NCBI GenBank assembly: GCA_946480485.1
Contig: CAMLJW010000112.1
Coordinates: 1 to 12,668, forward strand
DNA: 12,668 nt
Direction: 5' to 3'
Source of the DNA: an uncultured Streptomyces sp.
Lineage (GTDB): Bacteria; Actinomycetota; Actinomycetes; Streptomycetales; Streptomycetaceae
In this document: positions 1 through 6,139 of the stretch, piece by piece
Layout of the letters: every line of letters begins with the position of its first letter
Position numbering within the stretch: position 1 is the stretch's first letter
The notes under the pieces: model-generated
What the model was told of the DNA's origin: nothing
The model's input: the letters and a program-made list of their open reading frames with translations, nothing else
Databases searched by the model: none
Translations under genes and position numbers: made by a program

Positions 1-1
1 C

Positions 2-1054
2 TGCGCCGCTGGTGGCTGGTCCTGCTGGTCGCGGCGATGGCGGTGGCGCTCGCACCCGGACGGCGGGTACGGCGAGTCGGACGGCGGGTCGGACGGCAGG
101 TCGGACGGCGGGCCGGACAACGGCGCGTCACCCACCGGAGACGTTCCGGCGCAGGGCGGCCCCTCGGAGGACGGGCAGGCGCCGAGCCCGCCGCCCGGCG
201 CCGGTGAGCAGTCTCCCGTACAAGCCGCGGAGCCCTTCCGTGCCAAGATGCTGAGCGTACCCGGCCTCGGCGAGGGTGCCGCCGGGCGGCGGTCGCGGGC
301 GCGCACCGAGCACGGGCGCACGACGGGGGCGCGGCGCCCCTCGGGGACGCTCACCAAACTGCATCTGGCGGCGACCGTGCGGGCCGCGGCCCCGCATCAG
401 CGGGTGCGTGGGCGCTCGGGTCCGGGGCTCGTCGTACGGCGCGGCGATCTGCGGCAGGCCACCCGGGAGGGGCGTGAGGGGAACCTCGTGCTGTTCGTCG
501 TGGACGCCTCCGGATCGATGGCCGCGCGGCAGCGGATGAGTGCGGTCAAGGGGGCCGTGCTGTCGCTGCTGCTCGACGCGTATCAGCGCCGGGACAAGGT
601 GGGGCTGGTGACCTTCCGCGGTGCCGCGGCCGAGATCGCGCTGCCTGCGACCTCGTCGGTGGACGCGGCCGCGGCGCGACTGGAGTCGCTGCCCACGGGT
701 GGGCGGACGCCGCTGGCCGCGGGACTGCTGAAGGCCCATGAGGTGCTGCGGGTGGAGCGGTTGCGGGATCCCGCGCGGCGTTCGCTCGTCGTGGTGGTGA
801 CGGACGGGCGCGCCACTGGCGGCCCGGACCCGGTGGCGCTCGCGGGGCGGGCGGCGCGGCTGTTCGCGGCCGACGGGGTCGCGTCCGTGGTCGTCGACTG
901 CGAGTCGGGGCCGGTGCGGCTCGGGCTCGCCCGGCAGCTCGCGGGCGAACTCGGCGGCATGGCCGTCACCTTGGACGAGTTGCGGGCGGACTCGATCGCC
1001 GGGCTCGTCCGAGATGTTCAGGGCACCGGGGACAACGGCAGGAGGGTCGCGTAA
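2..1054 (+). CDS. Metal-chelatase subunit D-type protein (VWA domain), 5' end cut off by window
   Basis: This is the C-terminal 350 codons of a ChlD/BchD/CobT-like chelatase subunit. In Streptomyces it is normally an AAA+ (ChlI-like) domain plus a linker plus a VWA domain, and it works with CobN to insert cobalt into the corrin ring. Counting from the ATG at 248, the VWA domain shows a complete MIDAS: DASGS at residues 86-90 (D86, S88, S90), T156 in GGRTPL, and D186 in VVTDGRAT. Upstream of 248 the frame stays open to the window edge and encodes a Gly/Asp/Pro-rich linker with SDGG repeats, so 248 is an internal Met and not the start. The first ~55 bases read as a Trp/Cys-rich stretch in this frame, which is odd for the linker. 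The TAA stop overlaps the cobO ATG by one base. By gene order cobN is expected just to the left. Confident in family; less sure whether the natural metal is cobalt or magnesium. Confidence 0.88.
   Translation, partial: CAAGGWSCWSRRWRWRSHPDGGYGESDGGSDGRSDGGPDNGASPTGDVPAQGGPSEDGQAPSPPPGAGEQSPVQAAEPFRAKMLSVPGLGEGAAGRRSRARTEHGRTTGARRPSGTLTKLHLAATVRAAAPHQRVRGRSGPGLVVRRGDLRQATREGREGNLVLFVVDASGSMAARQRMSAVKGAVLSLLLDAYQRRDKVGLVTFRGAAAEIALPATSSVDAAAARLESLPTGGRTPLAAGLLKAHEVLRVERLRDPARRSLVVVVTDGRATGGPDPVALAGRAARLFAADGVASVVVDCESGPVRLGLARQLAGELGGMAVTLDELRADSIAGLVRDVQGTGDNGRRVA
72..121 (+). repeat. 12-bp tandem repeat in chelatase linker
   Basis: About four imperfect copies of a 12-base unit (core GGGTCGGACGGC) encode Ser-Asp-Gly-Gly/Arg repeats in the acidic linker ahead of the VWA domain. 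The period is a multiple of three, so copy-number change would keep the frame. Glycine/acid-rich linkers are usual in ChlD proteins, so this is probably a flexible spacer. Confidence 0.6.
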
Positions 1055-1662
1055 TGCCGCAGGGGCAGCCGAGTGTCGTGCCGGACGATGGGCTGACCAC
1101 CCGTCAGCGTCGGAATCGTCCCCTTGTCGTCGTGCACACGGGGATCGGCAAGGGCAAGTCCACCGGCGCGTTCGGGCTCGCGCTGCGGGCCTGGAACCAG
1201 GGGTGGCCGATCGGGGTGTTCCAGTTCGTCAAGTCGGCGAAGTGGAAGGTCGGCGAGGAGAACGCGCTGCGGGTGCTTGGTGCCAGCGCAGAGGGCGGGT
1301 CCGTCGACTGGCACAAGATGGGTGAGGGCTGGTCCTGGGTGCAGCGCGACATCCAGGGTGACAACTCGACCAACGAGGAGAAGGCCCGCGAGGGGTGGGA
1401 GCAGGTCAAGCGGGACCTCGCCGCCGAGACGTACAAGCTGTATGTCCTCGATGAGTTCGCCTACCCCATGCACTGGGGATGGGTCGATGTCGATGAGGTC
1501 GTCGCCGTGCTCCGGGACCGGCCGGGGACGCAGCATGTGGTGATCACCGGCCGGAACGCGCCCGACAGGCTCGTCCACTTCGCCGATCTCGTGACCGACA
1601 TGTCGAAGGTGAAGCATCCGATGGACGCCGGGCAGAAGGGGCAGAGGGGCATCGAGTGGTGA
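1054..1662 (+). CDS. cobO: Cob(I)yrinic acid a,c-diamide adenosyltransferase CobO
   Basis: A 202-aa enzyme of the BtuR/CobO/CobP family. It transfers the 5'-deoxyadenosyl group of ATP to the reduced cobalt of corrinoids (cytoplasmic). Visible motifs: P-loop GIGKGKST at residues 30-37, a YVLDEF acidic motif at about 130-135, TGRNAP at 165-170, TDMSKVKHP at 181-189, and the family's usual C-terminal ending GQKGQRGIEW. Length matches the family (about 190-205 aa). The ATG at 1054 overlaps the preceding stop (TAATG), and a GGAGGG ribosome site lies at 1041-1046, 7 nt upstream. The 3' end overlaps the cobB start. Its place between the chelatase and cobB is the usual Streptomyces order. Confidence 0.96.
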   Translation: MPQGQPSVVPDDGLTTRQRRNRPLVVVHTGIGKGKSTGAFGLALRAWNQGWPIGVFQFVKSAKWKVGEENALRVLGASAEGGSVDWHKMGEGWSWVQRDIQGDNSTNEEKAREGWEQVKRDLAAETYKLYVLDEFAYPMHWGWVDVDEVVAVLRDRPGTQHVVITGRNAPDRLVHFADLVTDMSKVKHPMDAGQKGQRGIEW

Positions 1663-3035
1663 GTTCTGTGCCCCGGCTGGTCATTGCCGCGCCCTCTTCC
1701 GGCAGCGGCAAGACCACCGTTGCCACGGGGTTGATGGCCGCGTTCGCCTCGCGGGGGCTTGCCGTGTCTGCGCACAAGGTCGGGCCCGACTACATCGATC
1801 CCGGGTACCACGCGCTCGCGGCGGGGCGGGTGGGGCGGAATCTCGACGCGTATCTGTGTGGGTCGGAGTTGATCGCGCCGCTGTTCGCGCATGGTGCGCG
1901 CGGGTGTGATGTCGCTGTCGTCGAAGGTGTGATGGGGCTGTACGACGGGGCCGCCGGGCAGGGTGAACTGGCGTCCACCGCTCATGTGGCGAAGCTGCTG
2001 CGGGCGCCGGTGGTGCTGGTCGTCGACGCGTCGTCGCAGTCGCGGTCCGTCGCGGCGTTGGTGCACGGGTTCGCGTCCTGGGATCCCGGGGTGCGCCTTG
2101 CCGGGGTGATCCTCAACAAGGTGGGTTCCGAGCGGCACGAGGTGCTGCTGCGGGAGGCGTTGGACGAGTCCGGGGTGCCGGTGCTGGGAGCCTTGAGGCG
2201 GGCTCGGCAGGTGGACACACCCTCTCGGCACCTTGGGCTGGTGCCCGTTGCCGAGCGGCGGGCGGAGGCCGTCGAGGCGGTCGGTGCCATGGCCTCGCAG
2301 GTGCGGGAGGGGTGCGACCTGGATGCGATGCTTGCGGTGGCACGCGGTGCGCCCGCGTTGTCGGGTGCTGCCTGGGATGCGGCTGGGGCCTGTGGCGCCT
2401 CTTTCGACGGGCTGGCTGATGCCGGGCTCAAGGCGCCGGTCGTAGCCATCGCCGGTGGGCCCGCCTTCACCTTCTCCTATGCCGAGCATGCCGAGCTCCT
2501 TGCCGCGGCCGGAGCCGAAGTCGTCGTCTTTGATCCGCTTCATGACGAAAAACTGCCGGACGAGACCGTTGGGTTGGTCATCGGGGGCGGGTTCCCGGAG
2601 GTGTACGCGCCCGAGCTGTCCGCCAACGAACCACTGCGCAAGGTCATCGCCGAGCTGGCGTTCAGTGGTGCTCCCGTGGCGGCCGAGTGCGCCGGTCTGC
2701 TGTACCTGTCCCGCGAGCTCGACGGGCAGCCCATGTGCGGTGTCCTGGACGCGAGCGCGCGCATGGACGAGCGGCTCACGCTCGGGTACCGGGACGCCGT
2801 GGCCGTCGGCGACAGTGTGCTCGCCGAGGCGGGGACGCGGATGCGCGGGCACGAGTTTCACCGGACCGTCGTGGAGCCCGGTGCGGGGGCGGCTCCCGCT
2901 TGGGGCATCAGCGCTCCTCAGCGACGCGTCGAAGGTTTCGTACAACAGGGTGTGCACGCGAGTTATCTGCACACACACTGGGCGTCGGCGCCCGGTGTCG
3001 CCCGTCGGTTCGTGGAGAGGTGTGTCAGGTCATGA
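1656..3035 (+). CDS. cobB: Cobyrinate a,c-diamide synthase CobB/CbiA
   Basis: A 459-aa glutamine-dependent amidotransferase that amidates the a and c side chains of (hydrogeno)cobyrinic acid using ATP. The N-terminal half is a dethiobiotin-synthetase-like ATPase with P-loop APSSGSGKTT (about residues 12-21), the KVGPDYIDP motif (41-49) and VVEGVMGLYDG (88-98). The C-terminal half is a class-I-like glutaminase with IGGGFPEVY (309-317), the presumed nucleophile Cys345 in AECAGLLYL, and the His motif SYLHTHW (436-442). Length fits CbiA/CobB. Two adjacent GTG starts exist: 1656 and 1659. The latter makes the common 4-nt GTGA overlap with cobO, and GAGGGG at 1644-1649 could serve either, so the start is uncertain by one codon. 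The stop overlaps the cobI ATG (ATGA). Confidence 0.95.
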   Translation: MVSSVPRLVIAAPSSGSGKTTVATGLMAAFASRGLAVSAHKVGPDYIDPGYHALAAGRVGRNLDAYLCGSELIAPLFAHGARGCDVAVVEGVMGLYDGAAGQGELASTAHVAKLLRAPVVLVVDASSQSRSVAALVHGFASWDPGVRLAGVILNKVGSERHEVLLREALDESGVPVLGALRRARQVDTPSRHLGLVPVAERRAEAVEAVGAMASQVREGCDLDAMLAVARGAPALSGAAWDAAGACGASFDGLADAGLKAPVVAIAGGPAFTFSYAEHAELLAAAGAEVVVFDPLHDEKLPDETVGLVIGGGFPEVYAPELSANEPLRKVIAELAFSGAPVAAECAGLLYLSRELDGQPMCGVLDASARMDERLTLGYRDAVAVGDSVLAEAGTRMRGHEFHRTVVEPGAGAAPAWGISAPQRRVEGFVQQGVHASYLHTHWASAPGVARRFVERCVRS

Positions 3036-3766
3036 GCGTCAGCAGGCTGGTCGGGGTCGGGGTCGGGCCCGGGGATCCCGAGCTCGTGACCATCAAGGGG
3101 GTCCATGCCCTCCGTGCGGCGGATGTCGTTGTCGTACCCGTGATGGACACGGGTGAGCGTGGGCGCGCCGAGGCCACCGTGTTGCACTACGTGCCCGAGG
3201 ACAAGGTCGTACGGGTCGTGTTCGCGCTCAACGAGCGGTCGGACCGGGCACGGCGCGAAGCCGCCTGGGACACGGCCGGTGAGCGGGTGGCCCAGCTGCT
3301 GCATGACCACGGCACGGTTGCGTTCGCCACCATCGGCGATCCGAACGTCTACTCCACCTTCACCTATCTCGCCCAGACCATCGACGAGTTGGTCCCGGGC
3401 ACTGTCGTCGAGACCGTGCCCGGCATCACCGCGATGCAGGACCTCGCCGCTCGGTCCGGGGCCGTCCTGACCGAGGGGACCGAGCCACTCACCCTGGTGC
3501 CCGTCACGGCCGGGGCCACCGTACTCAGGGACGCGCTCAACGGGCCGGGCACGGTTGTGGCGTACAAGTTCGGGAGGCTCGCTGAGGAGGTCGCCGCCGC
3601 CCTGCGGGAGACCGGCCGGGTCGACGACGCCGTCTGGGGCTCCGCACTCGGGCTGCCCGAGGAGTCGATCCGGCCGGCCGCCGAGCTGGACGGCGCTCCG
3701 TTGCCGTATCTCTCCACGCTCATCGCACCCGCGCGACGCGACGGCGGACGCGGCGGCAAGCTGTGA
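3032..3766 (+). CDS. cobI: Precorrin-2 C20-methyltransferase CobI/CbiL
   Basis: A 244-aa class III (tetrapyrrole) methyltransferase that uses S-adenosylmethionine to methylate C20 of precorrin-2, or of cobalt-sirohydrochlorin if cobalt enters early. Features: the N-terminal GVGVGPGDPELVTIKG loop (residues 8-23), GDPNVYSTF (102-110), which is typical of CobI/CbiL, and VPGITAMQDLAA (129-140). Length is normal (about 230-260 aa). The ATG at 3032 is chosen because the homology begins right after it, it makes an ATGA overlap with cobB, and GGAGAGG lies at 3014-3020. It is followed by the only long spacer of the operon before cobM. It could be called CbiL if the pathway runs by early cobalt insertion; sequence alone does not decide this. 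Confidence 0.94.
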   Translation: MSVSRLVGVGVGPGDPELVTIKGVHALRAADVVVVPVMDTGERGRAEATVLHYVPEDKVVRVVFALNERSDRARREAAWDTAGERVAQLLHDHGTVAFATIGDPNVYSTFTYLAQTIDELVPGTVVETVPGITAMQDLAARSGAVLTEGTEPLTLVPVTAGATVLRDALNGPGTVVAYKFGRLAEEVAAALRETGRVDDAVWGSALGLPEESIRPAAELDGAPLPYLSTLIAPARRDGGRGGKL

Positions 3767-3965
3767 CAACCCAGGAAGGCGGGCTTGGGGAAAGAGGCGC
3801 CGCAGGCCACCACCCCAGCCGCATCCCAAGTCCACCGTTGCCGCCGGCCTCCGCCGATACCGGCCGATGCCGCTGATGCCGCCGACGTCGCTGATGTCGC
3901 TGATGTCGCTGAGGACTCGTAGCCCCGGCAGGACTCGTACGACCCGTAGGAGAGGACCCCATCAC
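3767..3965 (+). other. 199-nt spacer between cobI and cobM
   Basis: No gene is supported here, although the cobM frame stays open through it. It breaks an otherwise overlapping run of genes. An imperfect inverted repeat, GGCTTGGGG (3782-3790) with CCCCAGCC (3813-3820), pairs except for one bulged T. It has a 22-nt loop that itself contains a GGCGCC palindrome, and no T-tract follows. Further along are 9-base CTGATGTCG repeats (about 3869-3918). The spacer ends with the strong cobM ribosome site AGGAGAGG at 3948-3955. It could hold a processing site, an attenuating hairpin or a secondary promoter; none of these can be shown from sequence alone. Confidence 0.5.
3869..3918 (+). repeat. 9-bp tandem repeat in cobI-cobM spacer
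   Basis: About four to five degenerate copies of a unit close to CTGATGTCG, the central ones exact. They are not translated in any supported gene and lie upstream of the cobM ribosome site. They look like a local slippage product; no function is evident. Confidence 0.55.
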
Positions 3966-4784
3966 ATGCCCGATGCCCCCACCGGCAAGGTGACTTTCGT
4001 CGGGGCGGGCCCCGGCGCCGCCGACCTGCTGACCTTCCGAGCCGCCCGCGCCATCGCCGAGGCAGACGTCGTGATCTGGGCGGCCAGCCTGGTGCAGGCG
4101 GAGGTCCTGGAGCACGCGCGCGAGGGAGCGGAGATCCTCGACTCGGCGGCCATGTCCCTAGAGGACGTCGTCACCGTCTACGAGCGGGCGGCCGGAGAAG
4201 GGCTGAAGGTGGCTCGCATCCATTCCGGCGACCCCGCCCTGTGGGGTGGTACGCAGGAGCAGCTCGACCGGTGTGCGGACCTCGGGGTCGGGACCGAGAT
4301 CATCCCCGGTGTCTCCTCGTTCTCCGCCGTCGCCGCCCTCGCGCAGCGTGAACTGACCATCCCGGAGGTCGCGCAGTCCGTGATCCTCACCCGGCTCGGC
4401 GGTGGCAAGACGCCGATGCCGCCGGGGGAGGAAGTGCGCGAGTTCGCACGGCACGGCACGACCATGGCGCTGTTCCTGTCGGCCGCCCGAAGCGGGCAGC
4501 TCGTACGGGAGCTGCTGGAGGGGGGCTATCCGACGTCGACGCCCGTCGTGGTCGCGTACCAGGCGACGTGGCCGGAGGAGCTGATCGTGAAGTGCACGAT
4601 CGGGACGCTGGAGGAGACGGTCAAGGAGCACAAGCTGTGGAAGCACACGCTGTTCCTGGTGGGCCCGGCCCTCGACGCGCACGGTACGCGCTCGCACCTC
4701 TACCACCCCGGCCACTTCCACGGCTTTCGCAAGGCGGATCCGGAAGCCCGCAAGGCTCTGCGTACGCGGGGTGCCACACCTTGA
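3966..4784 (+). CDS. cobM: Precorrin-4 C11-methyltransferase CobM/CbiF
   Basis: A 272-aa class III SAM-dependent methyltransferase that methylates C11 of precorrin-4 to give precorrin-5. Family motifs are clear: VTFVGAGPGAADLLTFRAA near the N-terminus (residues 9-27), the VIWAASLV segment (36-43), RIHSGDPALWG (84-94), IIPGVSSFSAVAALA (112-126) and QSVILTR (137-143). Length matches CobM/CbiF (about 250-275 aa). The ATG at 3966 is supported by AGGAGAGG 10 nt upstream, and the homology starts just after it. The last codons, rich in Arg and Lys, overlap the TTG start of cobL by 4 nt. This is the first gene after the 199-nt spacer, so it may begin a translationally separate block. Confidence 0.95.
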   Translation: MPDAPTGKVTFVGAGPGAADLLTFRAARAIAEADVVIWAASLVQAEVLEHAREGAEILDSAAMSLEDVVTVYERAAGEGLKVARIHSGDPALWGGTQEQLDRCADLGVGTEIIPGVSSFSAVAALAQRELTIPEVAQSVILTRLGGGKTPMPPGEEVREFARHGTTMALFLSAARSGQLVRELLEGGYPTSTPVVVAYQATWPEELIVKCTIGTLEETVKEHKLWKHTLFLVGPALDAHGTRSHLYHPGHFHGFRKADPEARKALRTRGATP

Positions 4785-6139
4785 TCACCGTCGTCGGTAC
4801 GGGGACGGGGGCGCCCCTCACTCCGGACGCCGAGGCCGCGGTGGCCGGGGCGCAACTCGTCGTTGGCGCCCGGCGGCATCTGGCGGCGGCGCGGCTGCCG
4901 GACACGGCGCGGCGGGTCGTCCTCGGTCCACTCGCGCCCGCCCTCGACGCGATCGAGCAGCACCTGGAGAAGCACCAACGGGAACACCAGTCAGAGCACC
5001 CGGGGGAGCACCAGGGGGAGCACCAGCCGCAGTCGGCAGACCAGCGGCGGGTGGTCGTGCTGGCCTCCGGGGATCCCGGTTTCTTCGGGATCGTGCGGGC
5101 TCTCGCCGAACGTTTCGGGAGCGAGCGGCTGGATGTGCGCCCAGGGGTGTCGTCCGTCGCCACCGCCTTCGCGCGGCTCGGGCTCACCTGGGACGACGCG
5201 GTCGTGGTGAGCGCGCACGGGCGTGACATGCGGACCGCCGTGAACGTCTGCCGGGCCCACCCGAAGGTGGCTGTGCTGACCGGTCCCGGTGCCGGCCCCG
5301 CGGAGCTGGGGGCCGCGCTCCGGTCGAGCGGACGCGTCCTCGTGGTGGCTTCGGCACTGGGCGCGGGCCCGGGCGCGGAGTCCGACTCCGACTCCAACTC
5401 CGACTCGGACGAGCGCGTCGAGCGCGTCGAGCGCGTAACTCCCGCCGAGGCCGCCGCCCGCGACTGGGGGACGGCCGTGAACGTGGTGGTGTGCCTGGCC
5501 GAGTCACGGGTTCTCACGCCCGTGCGGACGGTCGCCGGGCCCACGCCCGGGCCCGCCCAATGGGCCCTGGACGAGAGCCAGTTCGCGCACCGAAATTCGA
5601 TGATCACCAAGTACGAGGTACGAGCTCTCGCGCTGGCGCGGCTCGGGCCGCGGCTCGGGGACCACATCTGGGACGTCGGCGCGGGGTCCGGCTCGGTCGC
5701 CGTGGAGTGTGCGCGGCTCGGAGCCGCCGTGACCGCCGTCGAGAAGAGCCGGGACGGTGCGGAGCGCGTCCGCGCCAACGCCACCGCGCACGGCGTGGAC
5801 GTGACCGTCGTGCAGGGCGTCGCGCCCACCGTGCTGCCCGGTCTCCCGGATCCCGACGCCGTGTTCGTCGGCGGCGGCGGGCGTGAGCTGCCGGCGATCG
5901 TGATGGACTGCGCGCGGCGGGCTCGGCGCGCGGTCGTGGTGGCGATGGCCGCGCTCGACCGGGTTCCGGCGGCGCGCGACGCGCTCGTCGCCGCCGGGCT
6001 CCACTGTGACGGCGTACTGCTGCAGTCGTCCCGGCTCGCGCCGCTGCCCGGGGATGTCACCCGGCTGGCGGCAACCAATCCCGTCTTTCTGCTGTGGGGC
6101 GTCCGGCCTCCGGCGCGTACCGAAGGAGTCGTTCAGTGA
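4781..6139 (+). CDS. cobL: Precorrin-6Y C5,15-methyltransferase (decarboxylating) CobL, CbiE-CbiT fusion
   Basis: A 452-aa bifunctional enzyme that methylates C5 and C15 and decarboxylates the ring-C acetate of precorrin-6Y. The N-terminal CbiE-like class III methyltransferase domain has VVGTGTGAP (4-12), LASGDPGFFGI (95-104), PGVSSVATAFARLGL (121-135) and SAHGR (144-148). The C-terminal CbiT-like Rossmann domain has DESQFAH...MITKYEVRALALARL (264-288), SAM loop DVGAGSGSVAVEC (298-310) and DAVFVGGGG (359-367). The TTG at 4781 is the only start near the homology; it gives a TTGA overlap with cobM and has a weak ribosome site, so coupling is likely. Two low-complexity inserts sit inside the CbiE part: a His/Glu/Gln repeat (residues 59-84) and a Ser-Asp plus ERV repeat (200-219). 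All catalytic motifs lie outside them. Confidence 0.94.
   Translation: MITVVGTGTGAPLTPDAEAAVAGAQLVVGARRHLAAARLPDTARRVVLGPLAPALDAIEQHLEKHQREHQSEHPGEHQGEHQPQSADQRRVVVLASGDPGFFGIVRALAERFGSERLDVRPGVSSVATAFARLGLTWDDAVVVSAHGRDMRTAVNVCRAHPKVAVLTGPGAGPAELGAALRSSGRVLVVASALGAGPGAESDSDSNSDSDERVERVERVTPAEAAARDWGTAVNVVVCLAESRVLTPVRTVAGPTPGPAQWALDESQFAHRNSMITKYEVRALALARLGPRLGDHIWDVGAGSGSVAVECARLGAAVTAVEKSRDGAERVRANATAHGVDVTVVQGVAPTVLPGLPDPDAVFVGGGGRELPAIVMDCARRARRAVVVAMAALDRVPAARDALVAAGLHCDGVLLQSSRLAPLPGDVTRLAATNPVFLLWGVRPPARTEGVVQ
4955..5032 (+). repeat. 12-bp tandem repeat encoding His/Glu/Gln tetrapeptides in CobL
   Basis: About five copies of a 12-base unit like GAGCACCAGGGG encode E/G-E-H-Q tetrapeptides (EKHQREHQSEHPGEHQ and onward). 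They lie in a surface region of the CbiE domain between LGPLAPALDAI and VVVLASGDPG. Histidine recurs about every four residues, a spacing that would put the imidazoles on one face if helical. Confidence 0.75.
5378..5437 (+). repeat. Ser-Asp and ERV short tandem repeats in CobL
   Basis: A run of 6-base TCCGAC units (ESDSDSNSDSD) is followed directly by 9-base GAGCGCGTC units (ERVERVERV) near the end of the CbiE domain. Both keep the frame. The segment lies between SALGAGPGA and TPAEAAARDWG, a likely loop. Confidence 0.75.

Noticed and set aside
1461..2978. 505-codon open frame on the minus strand opposite cobO/cobB
   Set aside because: It is antisense to strongly recognisable cobO and cobB. 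Its composition is typical of a shadow frame and it has no ribosome site.
3767..3965. Cobalamin riboswitch in the cobI-cobM spacer
   Set aside because: I looked for the B12-box pattern (GCCACTG-like core and associated stems) here and in the other gaps and did not find it. The operon's own leader is outside the window.
4955..5032. CRISPR array
   Set aside because: The units are only 12 bases, contiguous, without spacers, and in frame inside cobL. The other repeats in the window fail in the same way.
4621..6078. 485-codon minus-strand frame opposite cobM/cobL
   Set aside because: It is a Ser/Arg/Thr-rich shadow of cobL; no domain is recognisable.
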